From NCBI GenBank assembly GCA_014138725.1, contig JACJID010000001.1:310001-374000 (forward strand): 64,000 nt of DNA, read 5' to 3'. Shown piece by piece: positions 55,999 through 63,337 of the stretch (positions are counted from its first letter, which is position 1; each line of letters begins with the position of its first letter). A program made the position numbers and the translations under genes. The notes below the pieces were generated by a model that saw only the letters and a program-made list of their open reading frames with translations, was not told the origin of the DNA and ran no database searches. Origin of the DNA: Kutzneria viridogrisea (GTDB taxonomy: Bacteria > Actinomycetota > Actinomycetes > Mycobacteriales > Pseudonocardiaceae).

Positions 55999-57162
55999 CT
56001 AGTTCTTCGGGATGCGCAGCCAGTCCGAGGCGGCGGGTTCCCACTTGTTGGTGCCGGAGGCGAGCTTGACCGGCCAGCCCGCGGTGTTGTCGTGGTGGGC
56101 CTTGCCGGTGCCGAACGCGTACGGCGTGCCGACCATCGGGTCGCTGATGGGCTTCATGCCGCGCAGCGCCGCCGTGACCGACTCGCGGGTGATCTCGCCC
56201 TTGATCCCCCTGAGTACGTCCAGGAAGTAGGTGGCGGCCAGATAACCGCCCTGGCTGAACGAGGTGAGCGGGATGTGCTTGCTGGTCATCAGGTCCCGCC
56301 ACGCCTTGGTCTGCTGGCTGACCGAGTCGGTGAACGGGTAGAACTCGGCCGGCACGTACACCCCGGCGCCCGCCTCGCTGACGGCCTTCGCGTAGTTCTC
56401 GCTGTAGACGCTGGTCAGCAGCAGCCAGGTGAGGTCGGTCCAGCCCTGGGCCTGCGCGGCCTTGAGCTGTCCGACGGAGTCCGGCTCCACCGGGTTCACC
56501 GTGATCGCCTTGCAGCCCGCCGCGCGCGCCTTGACGATGTAGGAGGTGTAGTCCGAGCCGCCGTAGGGCACGGTGGCGTCCACGTACCTCAGCTTCTTGC
56601 CGGTGATCCTCGACCACTCGTCGATGGCGGCCTGGTAGGCGGGCAGCGTGTTGCCCGCGATCTCCAGCAGGGCGCAGATGTCCTGAAGGTGCAGCACTTC
56701 CGAGCCGTACAGCAGGGTCAGCGTCATGTCGTGGAACGGGCCCACGTTCACCGGGGCGATGTTGGGGCTGGCGAAGCAGGCCGGGTCCACCCCGATGCCC
56801 TGCACGGACAACACCTGCTGCTGCTCGTAGTACTTGGCGTTGATCTCGCACTCGATCAGGCTGGAGGAGCCGACCAGCGCCACGGCGTTGTCCCCGCCGA
56901 CGATCTCGCGGGCCGCCGCCGCGGCGGCGGCCGGATCACCCTTGTCGTCGACCACCTTGTACTCGATCTTGCGGCCGTTCACCCCGCCCTGGGCGTTGGC
57001 CGCGTCGAACACCGCCCTGGCCGCCTGGGAGGCCTCGGGGAAGGTGGCCGCCCCGCTGAGCGCGTTGACCGAGCCGACCACGATCGGGTCCCCGGAACCG
57101 CTTGTGGCGCATCCGCTCGCGAGCAGGGCCACCGCCGCCAGCGCGGCCACGCCCGCTCTCAC
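55999..57162 (-). CDS. Liv-type solute-binding lipoprotein
   Basis: 387 aa periplasmic-binding-fold (type I) lipoprotein. Signal peptide AGVAALAAVALLASGC, then GDPIVVGSVNALSGAATFPE, typical of LivK/UrtA-like proteins. GTG 57162 overlaps the NTF2-like stop (GTGA). The ligand may not be an amino acid: the neighbourhood is full of catabolic enzymes, and Liv systems often import aromatic or other carboxylates. Confidence 0.9.
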   Translation of the reverse strand: MRAGVAALAAVALLASGCATSGSGDPIVVGSVNALSGAATFPEASQAARAVFDAANAQGGVNGRKIEYKVVDDKGDPAAAAAAAREIVGGDNAVALVGSSSLIECEINAKYYEQQQVLSVQGIGVDPACFASPNIAPVNVGPFHDMTLTLLYGSEVLHLQDICALLEIAGNTLPAYQAAIDEWSRITGKKLRYVDATVPYGGSDYTSYIVKARAAGCKAITVNPVEPDSVGQLKAAQAQGWTDLTWLLLTSVYSENYAKAVSEAGAGVYVPAEFYPFTDSVSQQTKAWRDLMTSKHIPLTSFSQGGYLAATYFLDVLRGIKGEITRESVTAALRGMKPISDPMVGTPYAFGTGKAHHDNTAGWPVKLASGTNKWEPAASDWLRIPKN

Positions 57163-57554
57163 GCGGGCTCCCCGAGCGCGGCGAGCACGGGCGCGGAGTC
57201 CACGATCTGCTCGAAGGTGTCGACCCGCCCGTCCACCAGCTTCCACACGTGCGCCACGCGGGCGGTGAAACTGCGCCCCGACACGCGGTGCGTGCCGCTG
57301 TAGCTGCCCAGCCCGATCACGGTGGACCCGGCGTCGACCAGTTCGGACAGCGTGAAGCGGTACTGCGCCCAGTCCCGGCCGATCGCCTCGAACACGTTGA
57401 CCCGCACCGCCTCCGGGCCGGTGTAGGTTCCCGCGTAGGGAAAACCGGCCGCCTCGGTCCACCGGCTCGACTCGGTCAGCGGGGCGAGCATGCCCGCCAG
57501 GTCCCCGCGGTCGCTGGCCGCGTAGTGCGCCGCGATGACGTCCACATCGGACAC
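57159..57554 (-). CDS. NTF2-like (SnoaL-type) small protein
   Basis: 131 aa single-domain cone fold of the NTF2/SnoaL superfamily: IAAHYAASDRGDLAGMLAPL, then YTGPEAVRVNVFEAIG and VAHVWKLVDGRVDTFEQIVD. Members are isomerases, hydratases or non-catalytic binding proteins. GTG 57554 start. It lies between the MoaF-like gene and the Liv operon genes and is co-transcribed with them. Confidence 0.8.
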   Translation of the reverse strand: MSDVDVIAAHYAASDRGDLAGMLAPLTESSRWTEAAGFPYAGTYTGPEAVRVNVFEAIGRDWAQYRFTLSELVDAGSTVIGLGSYSGTHRVSGRSFTARVAHVWKLVDGRVDTFEQIVDSAPVLAALGEPA

Positions 57555-57564
57555 TGCTTCCTCC

Positions 57565-58317
57565 TCAGACTGGTTGGGTGTCGGGGTAGCTGACCGCGCC
57601 CAGCGGCTGGATGTGCCCGCCCGCGCGGGAGTGCTCGGAGCGGCCGTCCCCGGTCAGCCCGAGGAACACCCCGGTGGTGCGCTTGGCCCTGCCCAGGTCG
57701 TGCAGCCAGACGCTGGCCACCGCGATGCGGAACTCCCTGAAGCAGAACAGGTACAGGTCATCGGCGAACTTCCACACCGTGGACAGGTCCATGTCCCCGT
57801 GACCGCGCTGCACACCCTCCAGGCACTGCCAGGCGTAGCGCTGGGAGGAGACGTACACGTGTTCGTACAGGTGCTGCGGGCTGTACCGGTAGAGGTTGCG
57901 GGTGCCGATCAGGTCGCGGGACGGACCGGGCACCTCGCCGGTGGCCCGACCCGTCGTCCCGGCCCAGAACTGTTGCGCCACCTGGGGAGTACCCGCGGGC
58001 TGGATCACCGAGCGGACCGCCAGCGCGCGGTGCGTGGCCGTGGAGTGCACCACGGTGAGCGACTCGCCCTGCACGCTGGTCAGCGGCAGGTTCACGAAGT
58101 GCACCTCCGGCCGCACCGCCACCGCGTCGTACGGCTCGCTGACCCCGTTGAGCAGCACGTGCTCCGCGTCGGTGAAGGACAACTCCAGCCGGGGGCCGCC
58201 GGTCAGCGTGACGGTCAGCTCACGGCCGGTGAGGTCCTCGCCGGGCAACCGGTAGGTGTCGATGCCCGCGGCGAACTCGTCGTAGGTGCGCCAGTCTTCT
58301 TCGGCCATGCGCCACAT
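57565..58317 (-). CDS. MoaF-like protein (second copy)
   Basis: 250 aa, paralogue of the protein at 50282. It shares YSPQHLYEHVYVSSQRYAWQ, CLEGVQRG and LYLFCFREFRIAVASV with the other copy at equivalent positions. A second ATG at 58308 is an alternative start; neither has a good ribosome site. Head gene of the NTF2-Liv operon and downstream of the AraC regulator. The function of the family is not known. Confidence 0.8.
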   Translation of the reverse strand: MWRMAEEDWRTYDEFAAGIDTYRLPGEDLTGRELTVTLTGGPRLELSFTDAEHVLLNGVSEPYDAVAVRPEVHFVNLPLTSVQGESLTVVHSTATHRALAVRSVIQPAGTPQVAQQFWAGTTGRATGEVPGPSRDLIGTRNLYRYSPQHLYEHVYVSSQRYAWQCLEGVQRGHGDMDLSTVWKFADDLYLFCFREFRIAVASVWLHDLGRAKRTTGVFLGLTGDGRSEHSRAGGHIQPLGAVSYPDTQPV

Positions 58318-58394
58318 GCTGGTGCGGTGGCGTGATCGGCTTAAGTGCTGGCGGGGCGGTCACGCGCTGGGTGGCAAGCGCTGCACGCTCCCAG

Positions 58395-59315
58395 TCAAGT
58401 CGAGGCCGCGGCGCGCAGCTCGCTGGGGGAGCGGCCGAACGCGGCGCGGAACACCCGGCTGAAGTGCGCGGCGTCCATGAAGCCCCAGCGCGCGGCGATG
58501 GCGGCCACCGGCCGTGCCGCGTGCAGCGGGTCCAGCAGGTCGCGGCGGCAGTGCTCCAGCCGCCGGGTGCGGATCCAGCCCGACACCGTGGCGCCCTGCT
58601 CCTGGAACAGCCCGTGCAGGTGCCGGGTGGAGATGTAGTGCGCCGCCGCGATCTGCGCCGGGCCCAGGTCGGGGGCGGACAGGTTCGTGTCGATGTAGCC
58701 GTGGATGCGCCGCACCAGTTCCCGGTGCGGGTTCCCGTTGTCCCTGGCCAGGTCGAGCTCGGCCGCGAACAGGGTGGACACCAGGTCCACCGTGCTGTGG
58801 GCGAGCCGCACGCCCGCCGGACCGTGCAGTTGCTCCAGGTTGCCGCCCAGCTGGGCCAGGAACGGCACCACCACGTTGGCCACGCCCCTGCGGCCCGAGA
58901 TGCGCACGGCGGTCAGCTGGGCGAGCAGGTCGGCGGGCAGGTCCAGGGACTGCTGCGGCAGCATGACCACCAGCGTGCTGAAGTCCTCCTCGAACATCAG
59001 GGAGTACGGTCGGCTGGTGTCGTAGAGCGCCACGTCGCCGGGACGCAGCACGGCCTCGCGGCGGTCCTGGGCGAGCAGCCCGGTGCCGGACAGGATCAGG
59101 CTCAGCTTGTAGTAGCGGCGGTCCGCCTTGGCGATCAGCTCCGGGGTGCGCGTCACCATGTGTGCGGAGGCGGTGATCTCCGACAGCTGTACCTCGTCGG
59201 CCCCGCCGGAGCGGATCCGGCCGCGGAACTGCTCGCGGTGCTCGCTGGTCACCTGGAGCGGCACGAAGGACTGGGACACCGCGGAGCGGAACCCGGTGAA
59301 GTCCAGCACCGCCAT
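58395..59315 (-). CDS. AraC-family transcriptional regulator
   Basis: 306 aa. N-terminal AraC-binding-like cupin domain (FRGRIRSGGADEVQLSEITA, LRPGDVALYDTSRPY) and C-terminal AraC double HTH (GPAQIAAAHYISTRHLHGLF, IAARWGFMDAAHFSRVFR). GAGGTGAG precedes ATG 59315. It probably activates the MoaF-Liv operon immediately downstream. The 78-bp gap between the genes has no obvious repeat. Confidence 0.9.
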   Translation of the reverse strand: MAVLDFTGFRSAVSQSFVPLQVTSEHREQFRGRIRSGGADEVQLSEITASAHMVTRTPELIAKADRRYYKLSLILSGTGLLAQDRREAVLRPGDVALYDTSRPYSLMFEEDFSTLVVMLPQQSLDLPADLLAQLTAVRISGRRGVANVVVPFLAQLGGNLEQLHGPAGVRLAHSTVDLVSTLFAAELDLARDNGNPHRELVRRIHGYIDTNLSAPDLGPAQIAAAHYISTRHLHGLFQEQGATVSGWIRTRRLEHCRRDLLDPLHAARPVAAIAARWGFMDAAHFSRVFRAAFGRSPSELRAAAST

Positions 59316-59349
59316 GACTCACCTCACGACCTCGGGAGGGCAGGTAAGT

Positions 59350-59369
59350 CGTATACGATAATCGATACG
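59350..59369. promoter_or_regulatory. AT-rich near-palindrome upstream of araC-type gene
   Basis: CGTATACGAT-a-ATCGATACG, an imperfect inverted repeat in a locally AT-rich patch 35-54 bp upstream of the AraC-type start. It is probably the promoter and/or a dimer operator. Confidence 0.45.
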
Positions 59370-59398
59370 ATGGCCCGCAACAAGGTCGGGCGCTCAGC

Positions 59399-59563
59399 TC
59401 AGCGGGAGAGGTGGGCGCACATGCAGGCGGGGTGCGTGGAGCGGCCACCCCAGGGGCTGCGGATGCGGCCGCAGCGGCACTCGCTGAGGTCGAGTTCGGC
59501 GCCCGCGGCTGCGGAGCCCCTCGGGCGGGAGTGCTGGGACGGGCGCGGCTGACGGGTGTCCAT
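59399..59563 (-). CDS. Small Cys-rich protein (54 aa)
   Basis: Open frame of 54 codons from ATG 59563 to TGA 59399-59401, with GAGGAG 8 nt upstream of the start. The peptide ends in CRCGRIRSPWGG and ACMCAHLSR, giving two CxC pairs that could bind zinc or iron. No family recognised. Third-position GC is high, but that also holds for other frames here. Supported mainly by the ribosome site and the paired CxC motifs. Confidence 0.5.
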   Translation of the reverse strand: MDTRQPRPSQHSRPRGSAAAGAELDLSECRCGRIRSPWGGRSTHPACMCAHLSR

Positions 59564-59689
59564 GGCGGGGGCTCCTCTCGTGCTTTCCTCGGCAAGGACT
59601 GCCCTGCGTCAGATCGGGCGAAACCCCGTAACGCCGGAAACACCCGTTCGGCCCTGCGCGGATCTCGTGGCGCACAAGGCGGTCCGGCC

Positions 59690-59704
59690 TAGACTGGGCT
59701 GATG
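59690..59704 (+). promoter_or_regulatory. -10 box of probable leaderless transcript
   Basis: TAGACT (59690-59695) is a consensus actinobacterial -10 box exactly 6 nt before ATG 59702, with no Shine-Dalgarno. Strongest example of the leaderless geometry in the window. Confidence 0.55.
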
Positions 59705-60331
59705 CGTGCGGTGCGCACTGCGGTGCTGGCAGGGGTGCTGGTCTGCGCATCCGCCTGCGGGGAGCCGGATTTCCAGTCCTGGGCGGAGAGTAGTGTGCAC
59801 GGCGGCTGGCAGTCGGTGTTCACCGGCCACGGCTCGACCGGTGTGGACAGTGCGGGCACGCTGATCGTCTCGCCGACGCCACCGTCCGGTTCGGACACAC
59901 ACGCGGCGCTGATCGTGTCCACAGCGGACTACACCACGGTGGACATCACCGTTCGTGTGCGAACGACAGCGCAACTGCGCTCGGGGCAACCGAATCCGTG
60001 GGAGGTCGGCTGGGTGCTGTGGCACTACGCCGACCCGACCCACTTCTACTACGTGACGCTCAAGCCCAACGGCTGGGAGGTGGGCAAGGAGGACCCGGCC
60101 TACCCGGGCAACCAGCGCTTCCTCGCCACCGGGGCGCGGGGCTTCACCGTGGGCGAGTGGCACGAGGTGCACGTGAAGCAGTCCGGGACCACCATCACCG
60201 TGTCGGCGGACGGCACCGAGCTGGGGACCGTCACCGACACGGACACCCCGTACCGGCGCGGCAAGGTGGGGCTCTACACGGAGGACGCCACCGTGCAGTT
60301 CCGCCCCACCTCGCTGTGCTGCCCCGACTGA
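59702..60331 (+). CDS. Exported beta-sandwich (concanavalin-like) protein
   Basis: 209 aa. An N-terminal signal (VRTAVLAGVLVCASAC) has a weak lipobox. The rest is beta-rich and resembles the laminin-G/3-keto-disaccharide-hydrolase-like fold (DITVRVRTTAQLRSG, GWVLWHYADPTHFYYVTLK, GEWHEVHVKQSGTTITVSAD, GKVGLYTEDATVQF). Likely binds or acts on glycans outside the cell. No catalytic residues can be named. It converges on the glycosyltransferase gene with a 1-nt gap. Confidence 0.75.
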   Translation: MRAVRTAVLAGVLVCASACGEPDFQSWAESSVHGGWQSVFTGHGSTGVDSAGTLIVSPTPPSGSDTHAALIVSTADYTTVDITVRVRTTAQLRSGQPNPWEVGWVLWHYADPTHFYYVTLKPNGWEVGKEDPAYPGNQRFLATGARGFTVGEWHEVHVKQSGTTITVSADGTELGTVTDTDTPYRRGKVGLYTEDATVQFRPTSLCCPD

Positions 60332-60332
60332 C

Positions 60333-61625
60333 TCAGGCCGGGACCGGCTCCTCCACCAGTCGTTCCGTCTTGCTCCACGCGTTGCGCCCGCTGAGGTGAC
60401 GGCCCAGCGCCCGGGTCGAGGCCAGCGCGCCGAGCAGCAGGAACGCCGGGTACAGCAGGCCGACCAGCACCGTGCGGTGCAGCGGCTCGTCCCGCAGGCG
60501 CAGGCGGTGCACCAGGCCCCACAGCACGCCGGGCGCGGTCAGCGCGGTGAGCCACAGGCCCAGCGCCCAGGGCGCGTCGGCGGTGTCGGCGACCAGTCCG
60601 CCGAAGGTCTGGCCGGTGGCCCAGCCGTAGCCCGTGACGCCGAGCAGACCCAGTACCAGCAAGGCCATCGGCACGACCAGCCACGGCGCGACCAGGTAGT
60701 ACGCGAAGTCCAGCAGTGCGGCCGTGCGCACGGTGCGCGCGGCGACCAGCCGTGGCAGGAAGCGCAGGCACTGGAGATTGCCCTGGCCCCACCGGGTTCG
60801 CTGGCGCACCAGCCGCCTCGGGTCGGTCACGGCCTGCTGGGTGATCACCGCGTTGGTGGCGTACCGCACGCGCACCCCGGCCAGGTGCAGCCGCAGGCCC
60901 AGTTCCAGGTCCTCCACCAGGCAGGCCGACCACGGGCTGTCGCCGAAGCGCATCAGGTCGGTCAGCCGCACGAACTGCCCGTTGCCGCCCAGGTCCACGC
61001 TGCCCAGCACGTCGCGCAGGCTCTGCGAGGCGTCGGCCACGCAGGAGAACTCCATGTCCTGCAGGAAACCCAGCAGGCTGCGGCGGTTGTGGATGCGCAC
61101 CCGGCACTGCACGGCGCCCACGTCCCGCGCGGACAGGAAGGCCGCCACCTCGCGCAGCATGTCCGGCGTGCCCCGGCCGTCCCCGTCGATCACGCCGAGG
61201 ACCGTCTCCCGCTCGCTGCCCTCGGCGACCGCGGTGTCGCGGATCAGCCGGTACGCAGCGTTGAGCGCCTCGCCCTTGCCCTGCCTGGCATTGGGCGGAT
61301 CCCGGCGCAGCACGTGCAGTCGTGAGTCCACAATGGACGCCAGGATCTCCGGCGTGGCGTCGGTGGACCCGTCGTCCACGACCAGCACCCGGACCGGTGT
61401 CCGCTCGCTGTCCAGCGCCAGGGCCGCGCGCACGGTGGCCGCAACCACCAGCTCCTCGTTCAGTGCGGGCACGACGATCCAGAACCGCAGTGCCGGTGGC
61501 CGGTCCGGGGTGGTTCGCCCGGGACGTGGCCGCCACCAGGCGAACCCGGCCAGCACGAGGTTGTGCAGTGGCCACACCAGCAGCAGCGCCACACCGAGGA
61601 CCAGCAGGGTGATGCCGCCGCTCAT
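60333..61625 (-). CDS. Membrane glycosyltransferase, processive GT2 family
   Basis: 430 aa with one N-terminal and about four C-terminal membrane segments around a GT-A domain. D,D,D,(Q/R)xxRW residues are visible: VVDDGSTDAT, GVIDGDGRG, VEDLELGLRL and QRTRWGQG, as in BcsA, NodC and PgaC. It should polymerise a sugar and push it across the membrane. ATG 61625 overlaps the stop of a small membrane-protein gene. The divergent UDP-GlcNAc 2-epimerase suggests an amino-sugar polymer. Confidence 0.88.
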   Translation of the reverse strand: MSGGITLLVLGVALLLVWPLHNLVLAGFAWWRPRPGRTTPDRPPALRFWIVVPALNEELVVAATVRAALALDSERTPVRVLVVDDGSTDATPEILASIVDSRLHVLRRDPPNARQGKGEALNAAYRLIRDTAVAEGSERETVLGVIDGDGRGTPDMLREVAAFLSARDVGAVQCRVRIHNRRSLLGFLQDMEFSCVADASQSLRDVLGSVDLGGNGQFVRLTDLMRFGDSPWSACLVEDLELGLRLHLAGVRVRYATNAVITQQAVTDPRRLVRQRTRWGQGNLQCLRFLPRLVAARTVRTAALLDFAYYLVAPWLVVPMALLVLGLLGVTGYGWATGQTFGGLVADTADAPWALGLWLTALTAPGVLWGLVHRLRLRDEPLHRTVLVGLLYPAFLLLGALASTRALGRHLSGRNAWSKTERLVEEPVPA

Positions 61626-61780
61626 CTGTGCCGCCCACCGGTGGTCGTGCGCAGCAGCAGCACTCGCGCGGTCAGCAACAGCACGAACAGGGCGAACGCG
61701 CAGGCCACGAGCGGGCCGAGGCCCTGGCCGAGGTAGGCCGCGCCGAGCGCGGTCGCGGGCGAGGTTCGGACAATGGACAT
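61622..61780 (-). CDS. Small membrane protein (52 aa) coupled to the GT2 gene
   Basis: Frame from ATG 61780 to TGA 61622-61624 with GGGGGAAG upstream of the start. One hydrophobic segment (GPLVACAFALFVLLLLTARV-like; actual core VACAFALFVLLLTARVLLL) is flanked by a basic C-terminus (TGGRHR). Its stop overlaps the glycosyltransferase ATG (ATGA), the arrangement used by real operon genes here. Probably a small accessory subunit of the synthase. Confidence 0.7.
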   Translation of the reverse strand: MSIVRTSPATALGAAYLGQGLGPLVACAFALFVLLLTARVLLLRTTTGGRHR

Positions 61781-62134
61781 TCTTCCCCCGAAGAAGCGGG
61801 TGCGGAGTGGATCGGTCGGAATTCGCTATCGCGTTCTCGGTCAGCGGCGTTACCTCAGTGGAATTGTCCCTGACTCGCGAGTCTTTCGTGCAATTGGTTC
61901 GCCACCGGCCTGAGCGACACTGGGCCGTTCGGTTCAAACTCGCAAGGCAAATGGCCGCCGTAGCGTGCTACCAGGACCAGTGTTGATGGGCTGAGTGGTC
62001 AGGAAGCGGTGGGCGATCACCCGAATGAGTGCAGTAGTCGCTATTTCCAGGAAAGCGCTAACGGGTTTTGAGAGTGTCTCGATAGCTGTCCTCGGAACCG
62101 ACCGTTGTCCGATCCGACCTATTCGGGAGCGTGA
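61781..62134. other. Divergent intergenic region of the polysaccharide genes
   Basis: 354 bp of lower GC than its surroundings between the small membrane protein and the epimerase gene. No convincing ORF. It must contain promoters in both directions; the sequence shows no clear -35/-10 pair. GGGAG 8 nt before ATG 62135 is a ribosome site for the epimerase. Confidence 0.5.
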
Positions 62135-63337
62135 ATGGTGGTACCTGAGGTGCTCGTGGTCGCAGGAACCCGTCCGGAGGCGATCAAGGTGGCCCCGTTG
62201 GCGATGAGCATGGCCCGCGCGGGCCGACTCAGACCCGTGCTGCTGGCGGCGGGACAGCACCCGAGGCTGGTCCGCGAGTCCCTGGCGGCCTTCGGGCTGG
62301 CGCCCGCGGTGTCGGTGCACCTGCGCAGGCGCAGCGGCACCCTGGCCGAGCTGGCCGCGGAGGTGGTGCGCGAACTCGACGCGGCGATGGCCGCCCGGCC
62401 ACCGGACGCGGTGGTCGTGCAGGGCGACACCAGCACCGCCGCGATGGCCGCGCAGGTCGCGTTCTGGCGGCGCATCCCGGTGGTGCACCTGGAGGCCGGG
62501 CTGCGCTCGCACGACCTGTACTCCCCGTTCCCGGAGGAGGCCAACCGCAAGATCATCGCGCAGGTCGCCGCCCTGCACCTGACGCCGACCGAGGAGGCCG
62601 CGCGCAACCTGGCCGCCGAGGGCGTGGCCGGGTCCACGGTGCTGACCACCGGCAACACCGTGGTCGACGCCGTGCTGCACGTGGCGGCGAACGCCCCGGG
62701 CTGCGCCGACCCGCGGGTGGAGGCCGCCGTGACGCGTGCCCGCGCGGGGCAGCGCAGGCTCGTGCTGGTCACCGCGCACCGCAGGGAGTCCTGGGGCGAG
62801 CCGCTGGAGCAGGTGCTCGCGGCGGTCGCCGACCTGGTGGCGGCGCACCCGGACGTGGAGGTGGTGCTGCCGACGCACCCGAACCCGGCGGTGTCCGGGC
62901 TGGTGCACCGCGTGCTGGACGGCCTCGAGCGGGTGGTGCTCACCGCGGCGCTGCCCTACCCGGAGCTGGCGCGGGTGCTGTCCGCCGCGACGCTGGTGCT
63001 GTCCGACTCCGGCGGCATCCAGGAGGAGGCGCCCTCCTTCCAGGTGCCGGTGCTGGTGCTGCGTGAGGTCACCGAGCGCATGGAGGCGGTCAAGGCGGGC
63101 TGCGCCCTGCTGGTGGGCACCGATCGCGAGCTGATCGTGAAGACCGCCGGCGGGCTGCTGCGCGAGGAAAGCGCTCGCCGTGCCATGACCACCGTGAGCA
63201 GCCCCTTCGGTGACGGGCTGGCCGCCGACCGCGCGGAACAGGCCATCGCCTGGCTGCTCGGTTGCGCACCCCAGCGTCCCGCCGAGTTCGCCGCGACCAG
63301 CGGCGTGCCAGCGGGCAGACCAGGAGGAGTTCGATGA
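62135..63337 (+). CDS. wecB: UDP-N-acetylglucosamine 2-epimerase (non-hydrolysing)
   Basis: 400 aa. GTRPEAIKVAPLA N-terminal motif, VVQGDTSTA, HLEAGLRSHD, FPEEANRKI, TAHRRESWGEPL, and DSGGIQEEAPS: the full set of the WecB/MnaA family. It makes UDP-ManNAc from UDP-GlcNAc. It overlaps the next gene by 4 nt and is divergent from the GT2 synthase, so ManNAc may enter an exopolysaccharide or wall polymer. Confidence 0.93.
   Translation: MVVPEVLVVAGTRPEAIKVAPLAMSMARAGRLRPVLLAAGQHPRLVRESLAAFGLAPAVSVHLRRRSGTLAELAAEVVRELDAAMAARPPDAVVVQGDTSTAAMAAQVAFWRRIPVVHLEAGLRSHDLYSPFPEEANRKIIAQVAALHLTPTEEAARNLAAEGVAGSTVLTTGNTVVDAVLHVAANAPGCADPRVEAAVTRARAGQRRLVLVTAHRRESWGEPLEQVLAAVADLVAAHPDVEVVLPTHPNPAVSGLVHRVLDGLERVVLTAALPYPELARVLSAATLVLSDSGGIQEEAPSFQVPVLVLREVTERMEAVKAGCALLVGTDRELIVKTAGGLLREESARRAMTTVSSPFGDGLAADRAEQAIAWLLGCAPQRPAEFAATSGVPAGRPGGVR

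Noticed and set aside
59370-59552. Forward 60-aa frame starting ATGGCCCGCAAC
   Set aside because: No ribosome site, overlaps the araC-type promoter and the opposite-strand small ORF, and shows no conserved-looking motif.
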